NCBI GenBank assembly: GCA_036488815.1
Contig: DASXGX010000110.1
Coordinates: forward strand, 1 to 64,000
Reading direction: 5' to 3'
DNA: 64,000 nt
Origin: Roseiarcus sp036488815
GTDB taxonomy: Bacteria; Pseudomonadota; Alphaproteobacteria; Rhizobiales; Beijerinckiaceae
Below the pieces are notes generated by a model, which was not told the origin of the DNA, made no database searches, and saw nothing but the letters and a program-made list of their open reading frames with translations. A program made the translations under genes and the position numbers. How positions within the stretch are numbered: the first letter of the stretch is position 1; every line of letters begins with the position of its first letter. Below, one piece after another: positions 21,001 through 24,188 of this stretch.

Positions 21001-21285
21001 CAGGTTGACCGTGTTGCCGGCCGCCTCTGAGAAGGTCGAAAAGGAATTGTATGCGTTGCCGCCGCGAAAGGTTGAAGTCCTGATGTTGGTGACGTCCCCT
21101 TTGACCGTCACCTTCGTCGCCGTCAGGCCATCCGGAACGATCGAGTTTTGGGCGACGTGACCAAGATTGACCGCCTGCGCGAAGGCCGACGATGCAAATC
21201 CGACCACCAACGGCGCCAAAGCGGAGCTGCAGAGCAACCGCGCAATATGCTTCCGAGCCGATTTTCTTGAAGGCGAAAGGTTCAC
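1..21285 (-). CDS. giant filamentous adhesin, TPS/LktA-like (partial, C-terminus beyond window)
   Basis: One minus-strand frame stays open from a GTG at 21285 to base 1, giving at least 7,095 codons. An in-frame TAG at 21295-21297 rules out a start further upstream. I translated about a third of the frame at spaced points and met no stop or frame change; not every codon was checked. Residues 1-33 form a signal peptide (basic start, hydrophobic core, cleavage likely after AFA). The next part, with FADSYGMIVGKSG and VGGLTVVTPS, resembles the secretion domain of two-partner-secretion and leukotoxin-LktA-family adhesins (FxxPxG type). The rest is Gly/Ala/Ser/Thr/Val/Asp-rich with short beta-strand repeats, as expected of a beta-solenoid surface fibre. 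Distinct zones are listed separately: IDxRxL modules, a Thr island, cysteine pairs, AQIQ repeats and GGTQT modules. Role as an exported adhesin is inferred from architecture. No transporter partner is visible in the window. Confidence 0.88.
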   Translation of the reverse strand, partial: MNLSPSRKSARKHIARLLCSSALAPLVVGFASSAFAQAVNLGHVAQNSIVPDGLTATKVTVKGDVTNIRTSTFRGGNAYNSFSTFSEAAGNTVNLFVPKRAANLVNIVRNGPVDIEGTLNAYQNGQIGGNVVFADSYGMIVGKSGTLNVGGLTVVTPSGATLNSLIDSSGHVNIALAEQVIAGNVPLSTDGSVVIKGKVNAQNFVTITAQDVRVAGSYAEARKAATQRAQFKATVNSRGMQEGGAIVVHDGALSIVAANDATIGGTLRANGSAGHGGSVSISAGHNATIKSTARVTAAATRVASGAAPNANSASPTIRVEAGGTATIAGALSAITTVGGSPGDIRVAANDISVAATAKLAAVGIGAVDGGHISVKATDTTTVAAGASFAANATGSGDGGLIEISGETDNVAANIAVTLGAVSGRAGTLLFDPFDLYVGDGADQGGAGTTDSPTVGGSSSTVASLFTDGANVVLDATNSITVNGVIDTRDYSGAHVAGLLAAAGVASNGNSGSITLDAPTITIANGGALYADVYNATTGGTTTTWTPGAIILGAGSGQTIAINGTVAGGAVSATATGAITLGGSILGGPTTPSGGSSIDFAAPTITLTGGSSLGGGTVSLTAQTINVDAASSGGSEVTAATLNLSADTVNLTSAADVFVGDATHDVVNNAAAGFISNQTIASYIGAMGDEGLLQLSGASSITLDPSGVIDGRQLSGGISVGNSLSLALQAPTITLATGSAIHAESINANGSTYFPGVVELAASTAVVADGSVSGGQINVVSPSITTASGVFSAAMVDYNLAATDVTIGGSGSGAGAISNATVASYVAALSGTTAFELSASSSITVAASGVVQAGAKAVTLMAPSLILAAGSAVAGGTVGLDAGPNGTITIDADNTGGAQIAAATLQLTASTLDLTTSAQTLTVGDQGEAASGSVGFVTNQAIQTYVAAMSGYGTLELQAPSLVTIDATGSVDTRQLSSGGVSTNNSLNVALVAPAITIAQGGKVLAQAVNAGGSTFTPGSVLVDATGASATAGIDLAGSIKGGAIALTAATAPITLEATASIDARQLDGQGNVVGLPFNIALSAPSIAVASGASLYGDVDAFAFTESALTLGGAATGQTGANGVISNDTIAAYIASMNGAGTFLLSAAGPNSSITLSSNAKLDGTANNGAVGISLSADAYSVSPGAQVITSVLAIDQNQSDVVIGDKSDPNATLTNQTIAALIQATGSITATFSIDAADSITLDPTAMIDTRELGTGGVSTTNALNVALAAPVITIDKGAEILAEAVNPANAASPASSGAVTLTANATSYEAIGLASATTNISIDGTITGASIVANATSTAESSFALNANNTSPGNLATVLVGSLLLDLSPLALQPGYVQANASATISVGSGAVLTAGNVTLDAHTVGVASDPAIGLAGSGAFLAAGVVVGQLNQTATTTIASGATVNASSLDVAATNSATLDIQSEQISGLEISPEAALGAQGQAPSIQIDFTYAEASIASSADIASGANINVSGTGGSVDVLARNDNSFNSSATSDAFNGGKIGAAIAIGDFNSSAVAHVGASIGSQTAPVGSVSVVAQSETTKDKVAASTTVGASSLGKALALLGVVGSAISEGKDASVTPPTASIVGGLIASNSSSVQSATTTLNKYLPQVAGAFAVSLGTETSSADISADLDPVTGKQILPTAPTIWAAGGVAILSDTTNAALVTGAQSGVNASAPTPGNPGAYLTVSVGVAVTLANNNSSAFVGPGVTISASQIGIDATSNVPVPIENIDWTNAESVLTGIVDALTDNAGLYNTNAKAEASSSNVGIAGSLDFLSLATTTTAWVGTGAVLDTTGADASWTTTDLAALDPAASKPITTTFNDSQSVLASSTVETMNVPGDFLALARNSSSGGVSVGASLGLLFNTTTTIAGVAAGASLTSAGSVDVDAETFDHAFNVSPTSGSGTGINISGMAVVATYDDTTSSSISNDATVSANAVDITAHEALGIYTFTGDVTTSGASSVGVSISYASVSADTEAFVGDNSTVVGPTVDPDAGTYTTLGSVTAGSIDVTAETAGNDVVGAIAAQKSGSSTAPSPAPSSSGANQALAAVQSQTSSSVSLAISGTAAFTDTALTTAAYLDSAVVYGQGAAPLLEVQATNNTLIVSGSGAAAYAAGNSTQAVTAAVSAAAAADSNSDSTLAYIEGSQVDNVASAAVDAQSTGLIAVVGLGIAVASESSEQPAGGFAGSVSVALIDDRVAAYVDKSTLTGIGGAGAQDAVVLADQQTTIGIGGGSFFAGGQGGGGLVITYTDIADPSSGPATDAHISNSSVTNFADIGVVAESPQAVYSAGAEVVSSQVGLGGALVFTTATATTSATISNTGSTPLPISALDDVYVLAATDPKSLPSWVTAPTIVSTDSGASAVAANYGDPSGDSSANASDAALLTSGSAAILSIAGNIVVGGNDGVGFSSVDDTIGEAHLAQISGVTVTAPGAVTVAALDSTAILAIAAGLGSSNQASLQAANVTNAITSSATALIGPATGATVAAGSTVDAGAVTVDALDSSAISAYAVVASWADQGADGYSVATSTIDTPATAAINSATVTVTGATSPSDASGDAIVEAVSTGNIDTFALGVAASSKYSTAGSAATSLEESSVSASIDGSTVSASDNIGVLASNSNAVNAVAGAADLAFPVSAAGAGMSVTVDEISGSTKATIDNSAVDAAALGANSLLIVDGALAPGSTAVDAPATDPSVAQTPDSLPNLGADVRSDHGLAVVAGSVQTAEVVAVTAGDQGNVSVNANSVTNVMGGTTSATVENSSLDTKVKSAPAIDVGAYSVSYANDLVISVALSGPDAELSGVATIGVDTFDRTTAASVTGTTIGAAPSSSIGASAGAVTIDAEGYEGSSAEVIGLSSTGGAALTGNVLVNLFKADTEASLVGGTTYAASLSVTANATDGYFGAVGTAALGGDSGDGESVMVATFSDTTTATVGDTALATPTTLNLAGPLTVGATSAIDVTSYTVGVSAGGDAGAAAQLTLNELSDTTQAVLADTTATIASTARNGNVSVTSADNVAITPTTGGLAGGGDAGLGASANVVVLNSANSALMVDDTVSTPGEVSVLANETRDINLLTATASLGGEVGIAATVGVILVGPGSSSADLGDLNANGSGTLAAGTAATGVDLVAAVGAAIDGNSASIIGGSVTAASVTINATGALATDNIVGSLGVGLGAAGVGASVGYSEVDQTINATATGGTIITNSLSIAANAGDDGSGEAVDSVVFAGAGGLFVGVAGALAFSNDSDDVTAELSSTVDAGTGTVTSTTDPTVTAPVTLAANSVSVTATDSSTVWANAYGAAIGAVAAGVSVATADRDSTVTAEIATLSTSTITTTTTTGGVTTTTTGAPATTADDSADPVAGVTTTSTSPTGKITTTVTTVGDVVAGSVLVQASDAGNTYAYALAGAGGGEAGAGADASATDNATVLASVIGASTIIAPGSGLTVQATDTPDAKAFTFGVSVGLGDAVGASVSEADVTANVTANVDGAAVLGVTNGLSILAATDINGKPASSFPSSSTAPGSTSQFEQGGTTAAAWSIAGSGSLFVAANGTVATAESDATVTATGGGSTAYLALPGGNISVEAANNSDQFAQGDGVAISGGLAVGAVIVTAESSPNTTASLYATTPLYETSPGTSVSLVAGVIVSASGDDTNNALAIAGSGGLFAGDGASAATSDTSNVAATIGANSFIQATSIQIAASHTDNFGEMAESLNAGLVGASAALSSHDVFSNVGVTVGNGATLYATAAGLSPCLNGGCAPAIDITATNNYEDASSGTQAGAGGGINGAGATSAITFDNSSPGATITIGADAILSSGFDPVNDPGSIAIIASTTVFISDTDSLTTGGLIEGAGVNSEVGGQSGAPGQIDNSVTIGAGAAIATYGILDIGTYTTGSVTANAYVTTYGVAGVGEAIANINLTSNQTITVLASTTANQPTIINGFGDVNITAGDYIDGGYATSLFGDTNAEAYVRGLIAVPLASASTTIGSNATVDIADTTATGPQTLIASGANVTINADEGSPVLASDGTGHGYELGFIPVTDGSNNTSAPTTSVVTIGAAVVAGEYHTQDVTINSDLTITVAPGGAPVSYAATPNFDILTFLNDDFTGPGAFGNLVSTSAVPTVSLGALYASGGVIRIKADTLMGSGTLTAYGSPTITVTDNYPIYLILAGGAYIPDTPGGSVVFNGAAGLAAAQSAGMTVSRNVVDSSGTITVTLTYGGSVGDSSAGPGLFNTAPLTNVGGLIALYNDYGSIGSAGTVENANGKKVQADANITADQAITYEPNGAYVFQADDASGDYIAGGSAYSEWASAIVYPGGAPSTSIFSAPNADTAMEYVATSIYLRGSYNGQSAQDAGGGSYYYVSGTIATDGSAATEAYYYIDDALYGHAGNTYPHSNALVLFGGCIQGVGSSSCLSGGGYDIADVDGHYGPSQQPNYVYEGSLSYSYSATGNANAADNENLSGSAASQQVYGSYVAITAATIDVNGSITVGKSTSYSADVSAQLGMVLGDFSQMYKELYSGNVIAYIADWLALPNEVIAAGYTSAQAQYLLAQPFGSVDITPFLSLNAASASLSVPVTYNGATNQISFGNISTFSSGANVKLDGDIVSTNTLGNIHVNAGYGSVSITNESQIGLDLADINTGSAAGAAAGTSTVMITNRLIDQVDNSDYQDTATYIYNPATGLKEYLSDNGASPVDSNGSLVGDAVQVNLPSGSTSSSTTYQTVVGAEFQFVQEATLSRTVTEYAFDSGNPVSASDWTFSSGTAQDPWYYVNPSYISSLNASGPASSSAQSTTPVGRVIISSNVQNGVNQDPAFQETITGNTVGTSGVLEDVNYSDGSLGFATQPGGDVQYSYYYPTQAFLRLTTTVKADNPFGISFGGNATGSVNITSFGSLILGGAITNATGGAQIFSLTGSVTQTATATTTSNSLNVIGNLGIGSSGTPLDVTLSKGLGTAVGSLYVNGENGNVYVTLNSGANGFAANAASGYGTVVVNAAGTLASGPYGFSVSAANVTLTSTTGSIGSASSPLALISGYNSVTGSYDNVTANISAYGDVGLTVPHGNLLVGQIASTSGAGDITIDVPNGGVYSAVSQTPASSLTSAQVANIVSSLNIEAGSDAAAGAVSITSFQNTVDADLTSFAAFLANGSIGTGAITLDATTYVLYSPLANAAATQAARTAQNGSAQFTSLTNAQIQSEANTLASANGLFVLNATALANFAPQAAAALGIPVASITNAQIQAWANAQYQNYAATFTQAYGANWQATVIPTSTQASTALSSYQSLLAAGTVTGGVFSLTNASPTTSSYAAAAATANNVSVSQVTSAQIQSYANALYQSEATVFDEDVNAALAAYPTLIAAGTATKGVFTLTSADPKTSPYAAAAAAANGETVAQVTSAQIQTYANSLYQGYATVLSQAYGANWQTASGHATAYAYDFTVAAGSTLATSLTQGANWTAQQLVDAIDVSAFQPASGNVGSSATPNIVGHDVNITVGSGSVGTLTAPIAFSLALLASDSLTPQEQAAIAVATTPGSVQLTGTLANGQPLPAGTDLDNLPPGATVTGLSLPQTAPIFVSATGAFTISSAGAVYLQGTSGTGSTGSSSVTLNSVSAKGDVYVAAPGSILASVEPGAASTNIVATGDINLNAGTGSIGSSTMALTIQTSGVLTNASGGGDVYLSFASGNAEIERVSAGGAAGTASITTASGYSILSDLTGVNVEAPNIILDSGGTIGTSTTPFEVLASAAFTATATGAAYISAPTIGGNAPNNLTVASLVTGGDLSLVVGGALTVAAGTTAQPWTIDTAGNVSLTSASLGMQTGGAIQATGTIGIDTSGDATLGLVASTLTSAAASNTVTILAGGSILSNGDALNVQAATNGSLDLTATAGIGTALAPLTISAPYLTANVTGTDASISLAATSALEATQVQATGAVSLSGTSLVLDSVLSGGTQTLSATGNLLFTQLETTGVAGDTGSIDVTSTKGEVEGQGVVVGGVTLASSSIHSNGNVAISGASVHVDTVSALGAATIDSATSLVGTSSLTTGGDASLAAGVVTPASAGSLSWQTVNAGATFEATVYGGSINLLNSVTSGGTQTYSATGAVQVENLTANAGDIDVTEANSFSGKTIFAEDSISILSSGDNHGDSLTAHTGAIALSAQNHLNWTSLSAATTLDATAADAKSVNGDISIQTATSGGTQTLTAANGVRFTTLTTKSGSGADIDITATGGSITGGSLTADGSASLEAATGGNTGQTVAATTGSVTLTSGEAGNSAINWTTVNAATTFDATNTVGGIKLGSATSGGTQTIEAQTALVFTTLTTNVGSDADIDATSVAGSIAGGSLTADGSASLTSATSNQGSSASATNGGVTLVAGSLASPSSSALIQWTTNIDAATTLTATSGGALTLGTALTDGAQTIHGSGAVDVTTATATTGAIGITSDASTVTIGSVTTGGAEKITGNGAVSFTVLTTTAGAGGDIDVTSHTASITGGTVSADGSAKLVSGKSNTGDSVTPTSGDAEVDAGTSLSWSSVTAPKGAAILSAASGDLTVESVTAGKTASLTATTGSLVPMDASAMLSADSLTLIAGEDIGSAPAASGGTATPFAFTLGSGGVLSGSAGGSAWLTSANAVNVTTFSAASGLSLTSSGALRIETVTTPSTVDGLISSSRGAVTLQAASVSMDQGAGVTAGGAILISSTGGVTIGQVTSTSADTTAGESVIDIEAAGSILGNGGTALIEDTEAGVAATLNAGETIGPISVEIANLSATAAKGDLTLTALSALHATSLSAANGSVDIEGAPNLSLDSVTARTTLTVSSTGGFVTIGSASGESETIEANGAVRFTTLTTTIGDGGDIDVTSDTSSIAGVSLTADGSASLTSATSNAGVGATVLAPIGSLTATNGSVTLTAGSLSTATPPVAAAAASIDWATINAGTFVMATSGGALTLGSSTSGTTGAGAVQTIHATGAIGVTTLSATTGTIGVTSDTSTVKIGAATSDGTQTIEAYGALGYTALKTTSGDILLSSTDGSIAGVAGDTLDAKGSFDLQAATTIAATSLTAETGSGSATAGGALGLGTT
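560..3000 (-). repeat. GGTQT-type beta modules inside the giant adhesin
   Basis: Diverged copies of a module translate as SGGTQT followed by a strand, then FTTLTT, DIDVTS, a GGSLTADGSASL-like segment and a WTTVNAATT-like segment. Nucleotide similarity is visible between stretches near 560-690, 1700-1830, 2143-2270 and 2488-2610. The tract between 2,143 and 2,610 is the most regular. The copies are not identical and are of unequal length. Confidence 0.65.
4900..5650 (-). repeat. AQIQ...ANxLYQ repeats, probably helical, inside the giant adhesin
   Basis: Four copies of a motif like VTSAQIQSYANALYQ occur near 5,615, 5,500, 5,240 and 5,010. Two are followed by QAYGANWQ (near 5,420 and 4,940). Spacing between the last three copies is about 87 and 76 residues. 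Between them is a linker containing segments like LLAAGTVTGGVFSLT and SPYAAAAAANG. The Ala/Gln/Asn/Tyr-rich composition and lack of strand pattern suggest alpha-helix, unlike the rest of the protein. Confidence 0.7.
11020..11190 (-). repeat. threonine-rich island inside the giant adhesin
   Basis: Three consecutive 60-base lines translate on the minus strand to a stretch of roughly 55 residues in which about half are threonine. It includes runs such as TITTTTTT and GGVTTTTTGAPATT, near residues 3,366-3,422 of the protein. It is interrupted by an ADDSADP segment. It could be a flexible linker or an O-modified stalk between beta-helical parts; that is inference. Confidence 0.65.
17500..19920 (-). 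repeat. IDxRxL / NQTIAxYI module repeats inside the giant adhesin
   Basis: Translation of the minus strand shows a recurring module. It contains a segment like ISNQTIASYI, then a strand pair, then an [I/V]D[T/G/A]R[Q/E/D]L-type motif followed by a run like NSLNVALVAPAITIA. IDxRxL-type copies lie near 19,819 (IDTRDY), 19,150 (IDGRQL), 18,360 (VDTRQL), 18,090 (IDARQL) and 17,530 (IDTREL). NQTIA-type copies lie near 19,250, 18,830, 18,460, 17,900 and 17,625. Spacing is irregular (about 270 to 790 bases), so these are diverged modules rather than recent tandem duplications. Confidence 0.7.
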
Positions 21286-21676
21286 GTCGCCACCCTAGGA
21301 AGGACGCTTGAGACGGGAATGAGTACGCGCACGGGACTGCGCGAGCGGCGCGCTACGGCTTGACGGTGGGGAATGCGGCGCGGAAAATCGGCGCTCTGCG
21401 CGCGGCTGTCGCCCCATGCCAAACCTCTCAAATCAAAGAACATCAATCTTCTGTTTAATAACGTTTCTTAGAATGCCGTCTCTTGTGCAACAGACGCCCG
21501 CGCTACCCTTACGTTTGATTAACCGATATCCGCCATGAGTGGTTGGAACATTTTGCGTAGATTTTTGGTTGGTTATTTTTAGCCCGATGCGCCCTTACGG
21601 CGCCGACCGGCCTGCGGCCGGACGCCTTCCTACAGGAAGACCAGCCCGCTCTTCACCGAGGCGATGGAACGGATCC
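21286..21676. promoter_or_regulatory. divergent intergenic region between adhesin and winged-helix protein
   Basis: No gene is seen here. The part from about 21,420 to 21,590 is markedly richer in A and T than the flanks, and should hold the divergent promoters of the adhesin (minus) and the regulator-like gene (plus). An ATCAA element occurs twice, at 21432-21436 and 21442-21446, as direct copies. An in-frame extension of the plus-strand gene reaches 21539, but its composition is not protein-like and it lacks a convincing ribosome site. Confidence 0.5.
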
Positions 21677-22552
21677 ATGCTCCGCACCGAACCAGAATCC
21701 CTCGCCAACCTTCATCATTCGCCGGAAGAGATTTTGCGCCATCCGGGTTTTCCGTCGGCGCGGCGGGCGTTCGTCGACGCCATTCTCGGGCTCTACGAAA
21801 ATGACGTCTTCTTGAACCGGCTGCTGATAGAGGCCGGGCGGCATGTGGTGTTCATGATGCTCATCTGCATGCATGCGCGCTATCGCGAGGACGACCGGTC
21901 GACCTGGCCGACGATGGGTCGCCTCAAAGAGGCGATGCTGCAGTTCGACCTTTCGAGCTCGCGCCGGATCGAGGGCCTTGTCGCCCGGCTCGTCCACCAC
22001 AGATTCATCCAGTCGGCGCCGTCGCCGCTCGACGGCCGAGTGCGCATCCTGTCGCCGCTGGACGAAATGCTCGAGCGAGACGCCGACTGGCTCGTCGCCC
22101 ACTATCGGCCGCTGCAAATTTTATATCCCGAGCCCGGCTATCCTCAAATCCTGCGGCGCGATCGGTCCTTCCAAAAGGCGCACCGTTCGATCGCCTGGGA
22201 TTTTGCCGGCCATGGCGCGCAAATTCTCGCCAGCAATCCGGACATGATGTTGTTTATGAGTCGCGATGTCGGGATGATGGTGCTGATGAAGCTGATCCAG
22301 ACGGTGGGGGCGGAGCCGGAGGAAACATCCGTGAGGCTGTCCTTCGCCGAAATCGGCGAAAGGTTCGGCGCCACGCGAACTCATGTCCGCGTCATCTTGC
22401 AGGACGCGGAGAAGGTCGGCCTCGTTGATCTCAGCGGCAACCAGGTGACGCTGCGGCGGAGAATCTGGCGAGCTTTCGACAGTTTCATCGCCAACAGCAT
22501 GGCGGGACACGACCTTCTCTACAAGCTCGTGGCGGAAGAAGCCAACGGATGA
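21677..22552 (+). CDS. protein with two winged-helix-like segments, unrecognised family
   Basis: The chosen ATG gives 291 residues beginning MLRTEPESL; the frame is open further upstream but the added residues look untranslated. I do not recognise a named family. Roughly residues 60-140 (containing WPTMGRLKEAML and RRIEGLVARLVHHRFI) look like a MarR-type winged helix. Roughly residues 215-275 (LSFAEIGERFGATRTHVRVI) look like a second helix-turn-helix with wing. No membrane segment is seen, so it is probably cytoplasmic. It is divergent from the giant adhesin, which makes it a candidate regulator of it, but nothing in the sequence proves that. Confidence 0.7.
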   Translation: MLRTEPESLANLHHSPEEILRHPGFPSARRAFVDAILGLYENDVFLNRLLIEAGRHVVFMMLICMHARYREDDRSTWPTMGRLKEAMLQFDLSSSRRIEGLVARLVHHRFIQSAPSPLDGRVRILSPLDEMLERDADWLVAHYRPLQILYPEPGYPQILRRDRSFQKAHRSIAWDFAGHGAQILASNPDMMLFMSRDVGMMVLMKLIQTVGAEPEETSVRLSFAEIGERFGATRTHVRVILQDAEKVGLVDLSGNQVTLRRRIWRAFDSFIANSMAGHDLLYKLVAEEANG

Positions 22553-23155
22553 GGGCGTCTTTGCGACGCAAGCACGTCGACAATGGAGCGGCCTCAGGGC
22601 TGTCGCCAGATGTCGCCGAACTCCGTCAAACGCCGGTGCTGGCGACGTATCCAGCCGCGAAGTAGACCACATTCGCGATAATCGCTGGCCGCAACGCATG
22701 AGGCGCGACGCGTTTGCCGCCGCCATTTAAAGCGGCCGTCTTTGGCCCCGTAAAGCGGAACCGCGCACCCACGTTGGGACCGCCGCGCAAGACCAGCGTC
22801 GGAAATCGCTTTCCGGTCGCGCCAAGCGGCCCACTTCCATGTGCTGCCTGCGCACCAAGACGCCTGAGACCCGGCAACCTTCACAGCATATACTATGGTG
22901 TATATCTCCGCCTAAATATATCATCAAATCGATACCGTGCGGCGCACGCTATATATGTGTAATGTATAACACAAACACGTCGCAATCTGACTTCGTTGCC
23001 TCCAACACTATTGGCTGGATTAAAGATACAACGTCTAATTGTTTCCACGAAACCGTGAAAATTACGTCATTATCTTGGGAGAATATTCGCACAGTGTTGC
23101 TTGGCCGGGCGCGGCCGTTGCCGTGGGTCCGGCGCATCGTATAGGAGATGCAGTC
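22553..23155. promoter_or_regulatory. AT-rich leader ahead of the Gly/Tyr repeat protein
   Basis: No convincing gene. From about 22,880 to 23,110 the DNA is clearly AT-richer than the rest of the window. It includes a perfect inverted repeat ATATAC/GTATAT at 22888-22905 (spacer 6) and further TATATA-rich tracts near 22,912 and 22,950. A good ribosome site AGGAG at 23143-23147 lies 8 bases before the ATG at 23156. AT-rich upstream zones of this kind are typical of xenogeneic-silencer or MucR/Ros-type control in this order; that assignment is inference. Confidence 0.5.
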
Positions 23156-23605
23156 ATGAGGAACGCTCTCATCGGAGTCATGTCGAGCGCCGCATTGGGC
23201 GCGGCTTTGCTCGCCACTGCGACGGCGGCCCGAGCTGACAATTCGGGTCCCGGTCCCTACGGCATCGGCGGACCGGGCTCCGGCAAGGTCGTCGCCGACA
23301 ATGGCGCCTGGGGCCCTGGGGCCGGCTACGGCTACGGATATGGCTACGGCCCAGGCTACCGCCCCGCCGCCGACGGCAATGCTGGCCCCGGTCCCTACGG
23401 GATGGGTGGCCCGGGCACCGGCAAGGTCGTCGCCGACACTGGCGCCTGGGGACCAGGGCCCGGCTACGGCTACGGTCCCGGTTACCGCTACGCCGCCGAC
23501 GGCAATGCTGGCCCCGGTCCCTACGGCGTCGGCGGCCCGGGCACTGGGAAGGTCGTCACCAACAATGGCTGGAGCCAGGGATACGGCATGGTTTACGGTC
23601 CGTGA
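23156..23605 (+). CDS. small secreted Gly/Tyr/Pro-rich repeat protein
   Basis: 149 residues. Residues 1-27 are a clear signal peptide ending ARA. The mature part is almost entirely repeats: GPGPYGxGGPGxGKVVA starts at residues 31, 77 and 119, each followed by an AWGPGxGYGYGPGYR-type segment in the first two copies and a shorter tail in the third. Glycine, proline and tyrosine dominate and there is no cysteine. The start is supported by AGGAG at 23143-23147. It sits alone, with its own AT-rich leader and a strong hairpin downstream, so it is probably monocistronic. The composition suggests a secreted structural or matrix protein; no characterised family was recognised. ORF and export are well supported, function is not. 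Confidence 0.8.
   Translation: MRNALIGVMSSAALGAALLATATAARADNSGPGPYGIGGPGSGKVVADNGAWGPGAGYGYGYGYGPGYRPAADGNAGPGPYGMGGPGTGKVVADTGAWGPGPGYGYGPGYRYAADGNAGPGPYGVGGPGTGKVVTNNGWSQGYGMVYGP
23246..23602 (+). repeat. three in-frame repeats in the Gly/Tyr protein
   Basis: Three copies begin at 23246, 23384 and 23510 (46, 42 and 31 codons). Copies 1 and 2 are nearly the same apart from two extra GY pairs in copy 1; copy 3 loses the central AWGP segment. The DNA is also similar between copies, so the expansion is fairly recent. Confidence 0.85.
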
Positions 23606-23691
23606 CGCCATGCCGCTCGGCGCGTGTCCGCCACATCGTCTCGACGCGGACCGCCGGCGGCATGCGCGACGTCGAAATGTAGCAGTAGACC

Positions 23692-23720
23692 GTTGGCGCG
23701 CCGGTTTGAGGCGCGCCAAC
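23692..23720 (+). terminator. strong hairpin after the Gly/Tyr repeat protein
   Basis: Perfect 11-base arms GTTGGCGCGCC (23692-23702) and GGCGCGCCAAC (23710-23720) enclose a 7-base loop and are followed by CTCATTT. It lies 87 bases after the stop codon. The stem is very stable, but the T tract is short. Confidence 0.7.
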
Positions 23721-24098
23721 CTCATTTCCAGGCTGGACCATTGTTGGAATCCCGGTCGGATAGTCATAATTTTCAAACCGCCGCCCAGTTCGCTTTCGCT
23801 TGGCGGTGAGATCGAGCAGGATTCCCGGGCCGGCGAGGAACGCCGTTCGTGGCCGCGCGGTCGCCTGTTTGACGAGCTGAACCGAGGTTGATTCGCGTCG
23901 ACCGGCGCCGCAAAGGCGGGTCCAGACAGCAGCAACGAATCTCCCGCCAAAGCGCCCGCGCCCAGGGCCGCTCGGTGCCCGCTTTAACGCCACGACGGCC
24001 GCAAGGGGCGAGAGATAGCAAAGCCTCCTTGTAAAATCGGATTCGCGGGGTGTCGCGACATGGGCTCCCAAACGCCTCCCACGGCGTTAGAAGTGTCA

Positions 24099-24115
24099 GG
24101 GGCATAGGTTGCCCC
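24099..24115 (+). promoter_or_regulatory. hairpin GGGGCA/TGCCCC upstream of response regulator
   Basis: Six-base arms (24099-24104, 24110-24115) around a 5-base loop, followed by TTT. It could end readthrough transcription or form part of the leader of the next gene. Confidence 0.4.
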
Positions 24116-24172
24116 TTTGCTATTGAACGCAAGGCGCCGCATGATTGGGTTTTCGTATAGACGTTGGCCCAA

Positions 24173-24185
24173 AGGGGAGGCCCCT
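24173..24185 (+). promoter_or_regulatory. hairpin that contains the ribosome binding site
   Basis: AGGGG (24173-24177) can pair with CCCCT (24181-24185) across an AGG loop. The Shine-Dalgarno GGGGAGG is inside this stem-loop, and the ATG is at 24189. The site could therefore be masked. Confidence 0.4.
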
Positions 24186-24188
24186 AAA

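Larger units (their letters stand above)
23606..24188. other. intergenic stretch, terminator and two GGGG/CCCC hairpins only
   Basis: Apart from the hairpin at 23692-23720 and the hairpins at 24099-24115 and 24173-24185, I see no gene here. Open frames on both strands (for example 23773-24132 minus) are Arg/Pro-rich and have no recognisable domain. Confidence 0.5.

Noticed and set aside
21430..21450. FNR-like box (ATCAA elements) in the adhesin promoter region
   Set aside because: The two elements are direct, not inverted, copies and do not match the TTGAT-N4-ATCAA arrangement.
22626..22877. Minus-strand frame with GGPNVGARFRFTGPK-like end, resembling the tail of an outer membrane protein
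   Set aside because: Too short, no upstream part of such a protein, no ribosome site; probably chance or a very decayed remnant.
23773..24132. Minus-strand frame upstream of the response regulator
   Set aside because: Arg/Pro-rich, no domain, composition of non-coding DNA.
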